Assembly: GCF_009754945.1 (NCBI RefSeq)
Contig: NZ_WPIN01000004.1
Location: 248,001 to 312,000, forward strand
Length of the DNA: 64,000 nucleotides
Direction of reading: 5' to 3'
Source: Spirosoma arboris
Lineage (GTDB): Bacteria > Bacteroidota > Bacteroidia > Cytophagales > Spirosomataceae
The notes beneath the pieces are model-generated. The model ran no database searches and was not told the origin of the DNA. It worked only from the letters and a program-made list of their open reading frames with translations. The position numbers and the translations under genes are program-made. Below, one piece after another: positions 16,412-25,013 of this stretch; position 1 is the stretch's first letter, and each line of letters begins with the position of its first letter.

Positions 16412-18796
16412 TTAATCAGAACGTAAACTGGTTACTGGGTTCATCAGGGCCGCTTTGATGCTCTGATAACTGACGGTTAGTAGTGCGATACCAACGGCTA
16501 GTAAACCGGCCAGGACGAACATCCACCATTCCATATCAATCTTGTAGGCGAAGTCCTGTAGCCACTGGCTCATGATGTACCAGGCTACCGGAGTGGCCAC
16601 TACGATACCGACCAGCACCAGTTTCAGGAAGTCGGTTGATAGCAGGGCGACAATACCCGTTATGGATGCGCCCAGTACTTTGCGAACGCCAATTTCTTTA
16701 GTGCGTTGCTCGGCAGTGAAAGCGGCCAGACCAAATAAACCCAGACAGCAAACCAGAATAGCGACTCCTGCGAAGAAGCTAAACAGCTGACCAGTACGTT
16801 GCTCAGTGCGATACAGTCGATTGTAAGTTTCGTCCAGAAAGGTATATTCAAATGCATTATCAGGTTTGTCTCGTTTCCAGAGACGCTCGGCAGCTGCAAT
16901 CGCCTGTGATGCCTGCTGACCCGTTGTTTTGACGTGCATAATGCCATTGTCGCCGGGAACGCTAAACAGCAGCATGGGCTGTATTTGAGTGCGGATCGAT
17001 GCTGTAGTAAAGTCCTTTACAACGCCAATAATGCGACCTTCTGTCTGGTGAAACTTGAAGCGTTTGCCAATGGGGTTTTTAATACCCGCCTGCTTCACCG
17101 CTGTTTCGTTTAGAATAAAACTCGTGGAGTCGGCTTTGGTACCCGTGAAATTTTTGCCCAGACTCAGTTTGATGCCATAGGCTGGGATGAAATCATGGCT
17201 AATGCCGAGCTGATCAACAATAAAGGAACGTTCTGGTGATTTGCCATCCCAATCGGTATCGCCAGTGCTACCACCACCGCCAACCAGACCACCAGTTGCC
17301 GTAACCACGGAACGTATGCTACTTTCTTTTTCGAGTTCGCGTTTGTATTGCTGGGCTTTGTCGCCCGCATAAAAGACGAAGGTGTGTTCTTTATTGAAAC
17401 CCGGATCACGTTCCCGGATATAGCGCAACTGTTCGCCAATGACCAGGGTACCCACAATGAGGCCGGTTGCCAGAGCGAACTGAGTAACAACCAGTGCCTT
17501 CCGTAATCCTGCCTGACCGGTTTGAGCCCCACGTCCACGCAATGAACGAAGTGGATTAAAGGACGACATCATAATGGCCGGATATAGCCCTGCCAATCCC
17601 ACCGTAAGTGTCAACGTGCCAAGTAATAAGGCCCATACTTCCGGATTAAGCAGGGAGAAGCCGAGCGTTTTGCCAGTTATATCGAAGTAAAACGGCATCA
17701 GTAGCTGAATCAGAACAACTGCAGCAATGAGTGCAATGCTCATCGTTAGTAACGATTCGACTAGTAATTGAACTAACAACTGCGTCGATTCAGCTCCAAT
17801 TACCTTCCGAACGCCCACTTCGCGGGCTCGTCGGGTTGCTCGTGCTGTGGTCAGATTGATGTAATTGATACAGCCAATACTGAGCAGCAATAAGGCTATT
17901 AAGCCCAGCATCCGAACCTGTTGCATGCCCGTATCTTTCCCATCTGGCTGATACAGGTGGGATTGGGTGAATGCCTGAAGTTGATAATCAGAGGAGGAGT
18001 CGCCCGGCTTTGTATTTCGTGCTATGGCCTGAAGCTCTGTGAGCTTTTTGCCGACAGCTGCGGACTCGATGCCGGGGCTCAGTTTAAGGAATGTCTGAAA
18101 ATAGTAATTGCCCCAATCATCATCCAGTCGCTTCCAGTCGCCATTACCGCCGAAAGTCCGTTTTTTCAGACTCATGGGGAAGAACACCTTAGAACGAAGT
18201 GAGGAATTGTCGGGCATATTGGCCAGCACAGCACTCACCGTGAAAACCCGATTGCTATCCGGAATGGTTATTGTTTTGCCAACGGCTTCCGATGTACCAA
18301 AGAATTTTTTTGCCATTTCCTCGGTCATGACTACCGAGTTTGGCGATGTAAACGGTTTATCCGCGTCTCCGCTACGTACGACAAATCCAGTAAACAGATC
18401 CAGGAAATTTTCGTCTACATAGGCCAGATCATCATATTGTTCAGTAAATGTTTTGGCACTTGCTCCGCTAGTAACCCGAAGTGTGCGAAAGTCATAAAGC
18501 GGTGCTACACGAACAACCTGTTCAACGCCCGGAACTTTACTAGCAGCAGCTACAGCAATTGGTGCGGGTGTACCCGACCAAAAATGTTCATCTTCGCCTT
18601 TCCCAAAATGAGCGTTGATCCGATAAATACGGTCTGAATCGGCATGAAATCGGTCGAAGCTCAGTTCGTCTTTCACCCACCAAAACAGCAGGGCGCTTAC
18701 TGCCAACACGACGGCCAGACCGCCGATGTTTAAAACGGAATAGCCTCCTCCCGAGCGAATGTTTCGCCAGGCTATTTTGATATAGTTAGTGAACAT
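16412..18796 (-). CDS. FtsX/MacB-type ABC transporter permease
   Basis: Full-length permease of 794 residues, starting MFTNYIKIAWRNIRSGGG. It has an N-terminal helix, a MacB-like periplasmic domain, a first FtsX domain with REVGVRKVIGAE, a second helix after LRKALVVTQFALATGLIV, a second periplasmic domain and a last FtsX domain with KEIGVRKVLGASITG. It ends KAALMNPVTSLRSD. It is the first permease after the ATPase gene; between the two lie a repeat arm and a 16-bp hairpin that could limit read-through. By position it is the best candidate for the dedicated partner of the ATPase. Confidence 0.92.
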   Translation of the reverse strand: MFTNYIKIAWRNIRSGGGYSVLNIGGLAVVLAVSALLFWWVKDELSFDRFHADSDRIYRINAHFGKGEDEHFWSGTPAPIAVAAASKVPGVEQVVRVAPLYDFRTLRVTSGASAKTFTEQYDDLAYVDENFLDLFTGFVVRSGDADKPFTSPNSVVMTEEMAKKFFGTSEAVGKTITIPDSNRVFTVSAVLANMPDNSSLRSKVFFPMSLKKRTFGGNGDWKRLDDDWGNYYFQTFLKLSPGIESAAVGKKLTELQAIARNTKPGDSSSDYQLQAFTQSHLYQPDGKDTGMQQVRMLGLIALLLLSIGCINYINLTTARATRRAREVGVRKVIGAESTQLLVQLLVESLLTMSIALIAAVVLIQLLMPFYFDITGKTLGFSLLNPEVWALLLGTLTLTVGLAGLYPAIMMSSFNPLRSLRGRGAQTGQAGLRKALVVTQFALATGLIVGTLVIGEQLRYIRERDPGFNKEHTFVFYAGDKAQQYKRELEKESSIRSVVTATGGLVGGGGSTGDTDWDGKSPERSFIVDQLGISHDFIPAYGIKLSLGKNFTGTKADSTSFILNETAVKQAGIKNPIGKRFKFHQTEGRIIGVVKDFTTASIRTQIQPMLLFSVPGDNGIMHVKTTGQQASQAIAAAERLWKRDKPDNAFEYTFLDETYNRLYRTEQRTGQLFSFFAGVAILVCCLGLFGLAAFTAEQRTKEIGVRKVLGASITGIVALLSTDFLKLVLVGIVVATPVAWYIMSQWLQDFAYKIDMEWWMFVLAGLLAVGIALLTVSYQSIKAALMNPVTSLRSD

Positions 18797-18801
18797 GCTG
18801 A

Positions 18802-18840
18802 ACCGGGATTACACTGATTTAAGGATTTTCAGGATTGATG
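18802..18840. repeat. Single arm of the GGATTACACTG repeat family
   Basis: The stretch contains GGGATTACACTGATTTAAGG and a following TTTTCAGGATT. The same motif occurs twice, in opposite orientations, at 19608-19717. Related sequences of the AATCCTG type are common in Bacteroidota intergenic regions and another set is at 36294-36378. Confidence 0.6.
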
Positions 18841-18862
18841 CCGTGTTACCAGTACGCCAGAA

Positions 18863-18899
18863 AAGTGATTGGCTTGATCGTAAATCAAGCCAATCACTT
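18863..18899 (-). terminator. Hairpin between ATPase and first permease gene (possible attenuator)
   Basis: A perfect 16-bp stem AAGTGATTGGCTTGAT (18863-18878) and its complement (18884-18899) with a 5-nt loop. Read on the minus strand it is followed by TTTTCTGG, a short T-run, so it could be a partial terminator that lowers permease expression relative to the ATPase. On the plus strand it is followed by A-rich sequence. Confidence 0.5.
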
Positions 18900-18918
18900 A
18901 AATCAAAAAAAACGAGTT

Positions 18919-19596
18919 CTAGACGTGGAAGTTCTCGGTTACTACTTTACCATCGAACAGATTCACAATGCGGTGAGCAAAACCAGCATCGTAGGGTGAG
19001 TGGGTTACCATGATGATGGTGGTGCCCTCGTCGTTCAGTTCGCCGAGGAGTTTCATTACTTCCTCGCCGTTTTTCGAATCGAGGTTACCCGTCGGCTCAT
19101 CGGCCAGGATCAGCTTTGGTTTGGCAACAACTGCGCGGGCAATGGCGGTACGTTGTTGTTGACCGCCTGATAGCTGCTGTGGGAAGTGATTGCGCCGGTG
19201 CATGATGCTCATCCGCTCCAGCGCTTCCTCTACGCGTTTTTTACGCTCGTCGGGAGGAGTTTTCAGATACAGTAGAGGCAGCTCGACGTTTTCATAAACG
19301 GTCAGCTCGTCGATCAGGTTGAAGCTCTGGAATACGAACCCGATTGAGCCTTTACGAAGTTGCGCCCGTTGCCGCTCGGTCATTTTGGCCACTTCGGTGC
19401 CGTAGAAGTTGTACTGTCCATCGCTGGGGTTATCGAGCAGGCCCAGGATGTTGAGCAGTGTCGATTTGCCGCAGCCCGATGGCCCCATGATGGCTACGAA
19501 TTCACCGTCTTTTACATCCATGTTGATGCCATTGAGAGCGGTGGTTTCTACTTCTTCGGTTGCGAAGAGTTTCTGAAGGTCAATTGTTTGGATCAT
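18919..19596 (-). CDS. ABC transporter ATP-binding protein (LolD/MacB type)
   Basis: A 225-residue nucleotide-binding subunit that powers the neighbouring permeases from the cytoplasmic side. Visible motifs are Walker [10 protein letters not shown] (38-46), Q-loop Q90, signature LSGGQ (142-146), Walker B LILADE (162-167, with catalytic Glu167), D-loop NLDS and H-loop His199. The length and the absence of a fused membrane domain match LolD/MacB-like ATPases (about 225 residues). It is the only ATPase gene in the window for eight permease genes, so it may be shared. It lies between the adaptor gene and the first permease, each side separated by repeat-containing spacers. Confidence in the function is high; the substrate is unknown. 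Confidence 0.96.
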   Translation of the reverse strand: MIQTIDLQKLFATEEVETTALNGINMDVKDGEFVAIMGPSGCGKSTLLNILGLLDNPSDGQYNFYGTEVAKMTERQRAQLRKGSIGFVFQSFNLIDELTVYENVELPLLYLKTPPDERKKRVEEALERMSIMHRRNHFPQQLSGGQQQRTAIARAVVAKPKLILADEPTGNLDSKNGEEVMKLLGELNDEGTTIIMVTHSPYDAGFAHRIVNLFDGKVVTENFHV

Positions 19597-19607
19597 TGTT
19601 TGAATGG

Positions 19608-19717
19608 ATGCCTGAACCGGGATTACGCAGATTTAAAGATTTGCAGGATTTTGCTTTCAGAGAAAGCAGGAAACAAAATCAGATTGATCCTTTAATCAGT
19701 GTAATCCTGGTTCAGAT
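19608..19717. repeat. Inverted pair of GGATTACACTG-family arms
   Basis: The spacer between adaptor and ATPase genes holds two opposed arms, GAACCGGGATTACGCAGATT at the left and its near complement (ATCAGTGTAATCCTGGTTCA) at the right, plus an inner TTTGCTTTC/GAAAGCAGG pair. The transcript could fold over the full spacer. A third arm is at 18802. Confidence 0.65.
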
Positions 19718-19721
19718 GAGG

Positions 19722-20969
19722 TTAAAATTCAAGTACTTCGTTATCGCCAAAATTTTCGTAAGAACTCGTAATGACTTGCTCGCCTGGTTCCAAGCCGGTT
19801 AAGACTTCGTAGAATTCAGGGTTTTTGCGACCAAGTGTGATTGGACGTTTCACAGCCCGCTTACCCGATTTATCAACTACATACACCCAGTTGCCGCCCG
19901 TGTCGGAGAAGAAGCCGCCAACTGGCAATAAGGTAGCTTTTGCCGCTTTGCCTAACTCCAGCTGAATCGGTGACGATTGGCCACGTTTGATTCCTTCGGG
20001 TGTACCTTTTAGAAAGACCATATCGACTTCAAAACGGCCGCTTTTTATTTCAGGATAGACGCGGTTAATTTCAAGTTCGTTCATTTTTCCATTGAATTCA
20101 AAGGAGCCTTTCAAGCCTGAAAAAACCCGGTTGAGGTAGTGCTCATCGACGCCAACACGCATTTTGAAGCCACTCATTTCATCAATCTGGCCGATGTTTT
20201 GACCCCGGTTAATGTTCGAACCAACTTCCACATCAATGCTGGATAACTGACCTGAAACCGGAGCTTTAACCACCAGATTATCCAGTGTCTGTTGCCAAAG
20301 AGCGACATTTTTCTGTGTACGTTGCAAGGTGCCTTCAAGTTGTTTAATCTGAAACGTTGCGTTTTCCTCCTGATACTTCTGCGTTTCGATTTCGATAGTA
20401 CGCTGACTGATCAATCGGTCGTAAGCCCGTTTCGCCTTCAGGTAATCTTCTTCTGACACTACTTTATCTTTGTATAGCTTTTCCTGCCGATCGTAGGTGT
20501 CTTTTGCCTGAGAGATTTGAGCATCAACGTCCGCCAGCGTTTTACGGAGCGTAAATCGTTCAATTTGTATTCGTTGGCGAGTATTTTGCAAGTCGTTGAC
20601 AAGTCGATTAGCCTCTGTTTCTGATTGAAGGAAGCTCAGTTTGAGGCTCTGGTTTTCGAGCTTCAGCAGTACATCACCCTGTTTTACGATATTACCACCT
20701 TCAACCAGTTTTTGCGTTACGTAACCACCTTCAATAGCATCAAGTCGGATGGTTCTGAGCGGTTGAACAACGCCTGTTACGGCAATAAAATCTTCAAAAG
20801 GCCCAGTAGTTACGCTCGATACGGTGATTTTATCTTTTTCAACGTTCAATTTCGACCGACGGTCGGCAAAGAAGAGAGTGTAAGCTAATAAGCCCAGGAC
20901 TAGTGTTCCGCCACCGAAGATAGCTAGGCGTTGGGTAGTCCAAAATCGTTTAGGTAAGACGCGATCCAT
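19722..20969 (-). CDS. Periplasmic adaptor (HlyD/RND-type membrane fusion protein)
   Basis: A 415-residue membrane fusion protein that would link the inner-membrane transporter to the periplasm or an outer-membrane exit. One N-terminal membrane anchor (about 16-31) is followed by the first half of a lipoyl/barrel domain (VQPLRTIRLDAIEGGYV), a long coiled-coil hairpin (about 115-225, rich in Gln/Glu/Lys), the second lipoyl half (VVKAPVSGQLSSIDVEVG) and a beta-barrel/membrane-proximal region with GLEPGEQVITSSYENF at the C-terminus. It is the first gene after the sigma-54 promoter at 21046 and precedes the ATPase, the usual order adaptor-ATPase-permease of MacAB-like systems. No TolC-like gene is in the window. 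Confidence 0.93.
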   Translation of the reverse strand: MDRVLPKRFWTTQRLAIFGGGTLVLGLLAYTLFFADRRSKLNVEKDKITVSSVTTGPFEDFIAVTGVVQPLRTIRLDAIEGGYVTQKLVEGGNIVKQGDVLLKLENQSLKLSFLQSETEANRLVNDLQNTRQRIQIERFTLRKTLADVDAQISQAKDTYDRQEKLYKDKVVSEEDYLKAKRAYDRLISQRTIEIETQKYQEENATFQIKQLEGTLQRTQKNVALWQQTLDNLVVKAPVSGQLSSIDVEVGSNINRGQNIGQIDEMSGFKMRVGVDEHYLNRVFSGLKGSFEFNGKMNELEINRVYPEIKSGRFEVDMVFLKGTPEGIKRGQSSPIQLELGKAAKATLLPVGGFFSDTGGNWVYVVDKSGKRAVKRPITLGRKNPEFYEVLTGLEPGEQVITSSYENFGDNEVLEF

Positions 20970-21045
20970 TAGTTAAGAAGTAAGCGTAAGATGAAAGAGA
21001 GAAAGAGCGAATACTGGCTCGGGCCTCATTCGTTATAATGACCTG

Positions 21046-21061
21046 TGCCAATGTCATGCCA
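21046..21061 (-). promoter_or_regulatory. Sigma-54 (-24/-12) promoter for the transporter operon
   Basis: On the minus strand the sequence is TGGCATGACATTGGCA. Compared with the consensus TGGCACG-N4-TTGCA, 10 of 12 specified bases match, and the essential GG and GC pairs are present at the correct spacing. It lies about 77 nt upstream of the adaptor start codon. Two likely enhancer sites lie further upstream at 21116-21152, and an NtrC-type activator gene is 2 kb away. Confidence 0.75.
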
Positions 21062-21115
21062 GTTGAGTTCTATCGTTGATTATCAAGAGTTTATTCTGCG
21101 AGAGGATTGGCGCGC

Positions 21116-21152
21116 TGTCCGCTTTCGGACGGAATTTGTCCGCTTTTGGCGT
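21116..21152. promoter_or_regulatory. Likely enhancer (UAS) for the NtrC-type regulator: two TGTCCG-N4 sites
   Basis: Site 1 (21116-21131) is the dyad TGTCCG-CTTT-CGGACG. Site 2 (21137-21152) repeats TGTCCGCTTTT with a weaker right half. The sites start 21 bp apart, two helical turns, and lie about 55-90 bp upstream of the -24 element. This layout is typical of dimer sites for sigma-54 activators. Confidence 0.6.
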
Positions 21153-21196
21153 AGGTTCATATGAGTGTGCCAGGTCGCTTATAGACAAACACTCGT

Positions 21197-22963
21197 TCAC
21201 TCTTTCGCTCCGATTCGGCGTTCTGATTCACTCTTTAGGTAAACTTCCGCAAGTACATAAGGCAGAAGCGTTTGAGAACGGGTTGCCGGGTTAAGAAAAT
21301 CATACGTCAACTGGCTGACGTGATAATATGGAAAGATAGCTAGTCGCCGAACGTCAAAGCCGCGCATAGCCAGTGAATCGGCATATACCGCTGTCGTAAA
21401 GACAGATTTTGGCCCCGTTTTCACCTGAATACGTAATGCAGAATCTGTGCGAGCATACACTGTAGGCCCTTTCGCATAAAATTCATACGACCAGAAACTG
21501 CCTCCGCCTACACCCGTACCGGGTTCATACAATACTGTCGGACGATTTGCCAGTGGCGGTTGCTCATTGACGTAGTCTGCCGTTGCCATGCCTGCCTGAT
21601 ACCGCAGGAAAGTCGGGTATAAAAACAAATTCAGCGAGCCCGCTATCACGAGCATTACTGCTATCATTCGACCCATTAGCGACAGGAGGTTATTCTGCCG
21701 AAAGAGTACGAACAGGAGAACCGTAAGGGTGAGTACCCAACCCAATGCAGTACCTAGTCCGGCAGGTTGGACGAGCCACAAAAGGGCAACCATAACGACA
21801 ATGAGCAAGACGCCGATAACGGTTTGGGCAATCGTCCATTTACGGAGGTTAACAGGTTGCAGCTCCACTAAGAACTGCGCTGTCAGCACCGCGTAGAACG
21901 GAAAAACAATATTCAGATAATGAGGTAATTGAAATCCAGATAACGAAAACAAAACGAACGTAGCCAATCCAGAACCCAGCGATATATATTCAGGCTGGAA
22001 CGTTGGCCCAAATCGGCGTTTAGCCACATCTGTCAATCGCTTACCAATACTAATGTACAGCGGTAACGACCAGGGAATAAAGGCCCATAACAACGTGTGA
22101 ACAAAGAAAAACTTGTCTCCCTCTCCTTTAATGGGCCCTGTATTGAAGAAGCGCCCAAACTGGCTATCCCAGAAGAAAAATCGGATGCCAGACACGCCCG
22201 TTTTACCAAAAATGACTTTCTCTGGATGTAGGTCGAACTGTTGGTATAAGCAATAAATTTCAGGAATTGTAAAGGCAAAGGATAGCGTAATGGCTATATA
22301 CCAACGTAGTTTGAGTAACTCTCGCCAATGGCCAGTCAAGAGCCAATGTAGCACCAAACCTGCTCCAATTGGAATAAGCACAAAAACGCCTTTGGTCATG
22401 AGGGCGCAGCCTGTCAGGAGTGAACCAATTAGAAGATGCATCCAGTTTTTAGACATACCATACCTTGACGATGTGGTATATCTATCTCCCAGGAATACCC
22501 GATAGAAATGGTAAACCGGTCCGATAATGAGCGGCATTAAATAAGGCTCGGCCCGCACATCGCTATTGGACAGAACACCATGAAAAGCCGTAAGAAGTAC
22601 CAGCGAAGCTACCTGAGCTGTTAACTTTGAATAGGTTAGCTTAGTGAATTGGTAGGTATACGCTACGCTACCCAGGAAAAACAACAGCGCCGGAAACTTG
22701 TAAGAAAACGTATTGATACCGAAAATTCGGTAACTTAGTGCAATGACCCAGAATGGGAAATGAGGTTTGTCGAGCCAGTCGGTACCGACGGCGTAGAGGT
22801 TTACAAAATCGCCGGTTTGCGCCATTTGTTTGGCAATACAGGCATACAGAGCACCGTCGAGTTCCATAACGGGCGGAAATAGGCCGGTTGCATTCAGAAA
22901 TGCGCCAACAGCCACGAGGGCATAAAACCAACGGTCAGTGAATGATGAAGAATGGTCAGTCAT
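21197..22963 (-). CDS. GT39/ArnT-like membrane glycosyltransferase
   Basis: A 588-residue polytopic membrane protein of the GT-C fold (dolichyl-phosphate-mannose mannosyltransferase / ArnT-like superfamily). The first periplasmic loop carries VMELDGALYA (about residues 32-41), with the conserved acidic residue, and DWLDKPHFPFW (about 62-72), a hallmark of ArnT-type enzymes that move a sugar from a polyprenyl phosphate donor to a lipid or protein acceptor. About 11-12 hydrophobic segments follow and the C-terminal part is soluble and periplasmic. It lies upstream of the transporter promoter on the same strand and is divergent from the NtrC-type gene. Acceptor and sugar are unknown. Confidence 0.85.
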   Translation of the reverse strand: MTDHSSSFTDRWFYALVAVGAFLNATGLFPPVMELDGALYACIAKQMAQTGDFVNLYAVGTDWLDKPHFPFWVIALSYRIFGINTFSYKFPALLFFLGSVAYTYQFTKLTYSKLTAQVASLVLLTAFHGVLSNSDVRAEPYLMPLIIGPVYHFYRVFLGDRYTTSSRYGMSKNWMHLLIGSLLTGCALMTKGVFVLIPIGAGLVLHWLLTGHWRELLKLRWYIAITLSFAFTIPEIYCLYQQFDLHPEKVIFGKTGVSGIRFFFWDSQFGRFFNTGPIKGEGDKFFFVHTLLWAFIPWSLPLYISIGKRLTDVAKRRFGPTFQPEYISLGSGLATFVLFSLSGFQLPHYLNIVFPFYAVLTAQFLVELQPVNLRKWTIAQTVIGVLLIVVMVALLWLVQPAGLGTALGWVLTLTVLLFVLFRQNNLLSLMGRMIAVMLVIAGSLNLFLYPTFLRYQAGMATADYVNEQPPLANRPTVLYEPGTGVGGGSFWSYEFYAKGPTVYARTDSALRIQVKTGPKSVFTTAVYADSLAMRGFDVRRLAIFPYYHVSQLTYDFLNPATRSQTLLPYVLAEVYLKSESERRIGAKE

Positions 22964-23152
22964 TAAATGAAAATAGGGTGTCAGAGCCTGGTTCTATATA
23001 GTCAGAAATTGGTTGTTACTTCTTTTGACCACTCCTCCTTATGGATGACCATTCATGACAATTTTATGGGTCAAAGTACGTAAGAAAACCGTAATTCGTT
23101 GTTGAAACGGGAGTCGCGTGCAACAAATCGTCTAACTCGTTATCTTTAGTCT

Positions 23153-24541
23153 ATGCAAGATGCTAAACTCTTACTCGTCGACGATGATCCCGACGTACTG
23201 CTGGCAGCTCGGTTACTGCTTAAGCGTCACGTTGCTTCGGTAGATATCGAAAAGAATCCTGAAAAACTGCCCTTCCTGCTCAATAATAATCGCTACGATG
23301 CGATTGTGCTCGACATGAATTTTCAGCGCGACGTGAGTAGCGGACGTGAGGGATTTGCCTGGCTCGATCGTATTTTGGACATTGATCCAAAGGCTCGGGT
23401 TATATTGTTTACTGCCTATGGTGATGTTGAAATGGCAGTTCGGGCCATTAAAGCGGGTGCCGTTGACTTTGTCCTGAAACCCTGGCAGAACGATAAATTC
23501 CTGGAAACTATTCGTGGGGCAATTAGTAAAGCAGGAGGGAGTCAACAGGTAGACGATACGGGGAAAACAGACAGCCCGTCGTCGCCAGCTAAGAAAGCGG
23601 TTAAGCAAACGAGTATCATTGGCTCTGCCATGCGGCCCATTCTGGATACGGTTGAACAAGTCGCTCCAACAGATGCCAACGTACTGATTTTAGGCGAAAA
23701 TGGTACGGGTAAAGACTTAGTTGCGCGTGCCATCCACGACCAGTCGCATCGGCGCGATAAACCCTTTGTGAGCGTTGATGTAGGTGCTCTTACCGAAAGT
23801 TTATTTGAGAGCGAAGTCTTCGGCCACGTAAAAGGAGCTTTTACCGATGCCCGAGACGACCGCGCTGGTCGGTTTGAGGAAGCGAATGGCGGTACCATTT
23901 TTCTGGATGAAATTGGGAATCTGAGTCCTGCTCAACAGGCTCGCCTGTTAACCGTTCTACAACAACGACAAGTAACGCGTGTCGGATCGAACAAAGCCCG
24001 GCCAATTGATGTGCGGCTCATTTGCGCTACTAATGCCGATTTAAACGAGCGAGTAGCCGAACGGGCGTTCCGGCAAGATTTGCTTTACAGAATCAACACG
24101 ATTGAACTACATCTTCCGGCACTCCGTGAGCGTCCGTCCGACATTGGGCCGCTAGCCGAGCATTTCCTGAAAAAATACGCGAAACAATATAATCGCTCAA
24201 TTTCGGGACTAAGTCCGGCTTTATTGGCCGAAATGAAGCAATATCGCTGGCCAGGTAATGTTCGGGAGTTGCAACATGCCGTAGAGCGGGCCGTTATTTT
24301 GGCTAAGCCTGATGTACCGGGAGCGACTCAGGGAACCTTGCTGGAACCAACGAATTTTATCTTCAAAAATGGATCTACAGCTGTGTCGCCGGTGAATGAA
24401 ACGTTGCAACTGGAAGATATGGAGCGACAGCTAATTCAACAGGCCATGCAAAAGCATCGGGGCAGTATTACCGATGTAGCCAGAGAGTTGGGCCTATCGA
24501 GGCAGGCATTGTACAGAAGGTTGGAGAAGTTTGGATTGTGA
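23153..24541 (+). CDS. Sigma-54-dependent response regulator (NtrC family)
   Basis: A 462-residue transcription activator. The receiver domain (1-120) has the acidic cluster DDD at 10-12 and phospho-acceptor Asp54. The AAA+ domain has Walker A GENGTGKD (about 180-187), the sigma-54 contact loop as GAFTDA (about 228-233, where most NtrC proteins have GAFTGA), Walker B GGTIFLDEIGNL and arginine-finger region RQDLLYRIN. A Fis-type helix-turn-helix ends the protein (ITDVARELGLSRQALYRRLE). The cognate kinase is probably the HEIMNSITPI-type protein at 27134. The likely target is the sigma-54 promoter at 21046. The TATCTTTA just before the start codon is a weak -7 candidate. Confidence 0.95.
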   Translation: MQDAKLLLVDDDPDVLLAARLLLKRHVASVDIEKNPEKLPFLLNNNRYDAIVLDMNFQRDVSSGREGFAWLDRILDIDPKARVILFTAYGDVEMAVRAIKAGAVDFVLKPWQNDKFLETIRGAISKAGGSQQVDDTGKTDSPSSPAKKAVKQTSIIGSAMRPILDTVEQVAPTDANVLILGENGTGKDLVARAIHDQSHRRDKPFVSVDVGALTESLFESEVFGHVKGAFTDARDDRAGRFEEANGGTIFLDEIGNLSPAQQARLLTVLQQRQVTRVGSNKARPIDVRLICATNADLNERVAERAFRQDLLYRINTIELHLPALRERPSDIGPLAEHFLKKYAKQYNRSISGLSPALLAEMKQYRWPGNVRELQHAVERAVILAKPDVPGATQGTLLEPTNFIFKNGSTAVSPVNETLQLEDMERQLIQQAMQKHRGSITDVARELGLSRQALYRRLEKFGL

Positions 24542-24566
24542 GCAGCATTCAGCTATAGGCTGATGA

Positions 24567-25013
24567 TTACTTAAGGCGATCTAGCAACAGAGTCAATATT
24601 TGCTGCTGAGTTTGTTCAACTTTCTCAAACTTTTGATTCACCTGTAAAAAACCTTCTCTCATTTCAGTCCGCAGATCATCGATTTGATTTTGCTGTTGAT
24701 CGAATCGTTGATCCATCTGCAGTTGTTGTTGATCAAAGCGTTGATCGACTTGCTCAAACCGCTGGTCAATTTGAATTTGTTGCTGATCAAAACGCTCATC
24801 GATTCGAACAAACCGGTGGTCAACTTGCTCAAACCGTTCGTCAATCCGCACAAATCGATTATCGACTTGATCAAACCGTACGTCAATCCGCACAAATCGA
24901 TTATCAACTTGATCAAATCGTTCGTTAACCCGCACAAATCGATTGTCGACTTGATCAAATCGTTCATCAACTTGGGTAAAACGGCGATCGACTTGATCAA
25001 ATCGCTGACGCAT
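24567..25013 (-). CDS. Heptad-repeat coiled-coil protein (C-terminal frame of the broken gene)
   Basis: An intact 148-residue frame starting at ATG 25013. Almost the whole product is built of 7-residue units with the pattern R/Q-F-x-Q-V/Q-x-x, giving 14-residue (42-bp) double repeats such as RFDQVDNRFVRIDE, and it ends in a leucine-rich segment QQILTLLLDRLK. It should form a long soluble coiled coil. Either this frame is translated alone by internal initiation or it is the tail of the longer gene described for 24567-25177. Function unknown; proteins of this kind are often named only by their coiled coil. Confidence 0.45.
   Translation of the reverse strand: MRQRFDQVDRRFTQVDERFDQVDNRFVRVNERFDQVDNRFVRIDVRFDQVDNRFVRIDERFEQVDHRFVRIDERFDQQQIQIDQRFEQVDQRFDQQQLQMDQRFDQQQNQIDDLRTEMREGFLQVNQKFEKVEQTQQQILTLLLDRLK
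24690..25010. repeat. Degenerate 42-bp/21-bp tandem repeat inside the coiled-coil gene
   Basis: On the plus strand units such as AATCGATTATCGACTTGATC recur about every 42 bp, with 21-bp half periods toward the left end. Variation is mostly at third codon positions of the RFDQVD frame. It creates long open frames on both strands, which should not be taken as genes. Confidence 0.75.

Noticed and set aside
20990..21200. Other TGGCAC-like sequences near 21045 and 21173 as sigma-54 promoters
   Set aside because: On the minus strand the -12 parts are ATTAT and TATGA, lacking the required GC; only the site at 21046-21061 has both elements.
24690..25010. CRISPR-like array of regular repeats
   Set aside because: The 42-bp periodicity is a coding heptad repeat: units are contiguous, differ mainly at third codon positions, and there are no unique spacers or cas genes.
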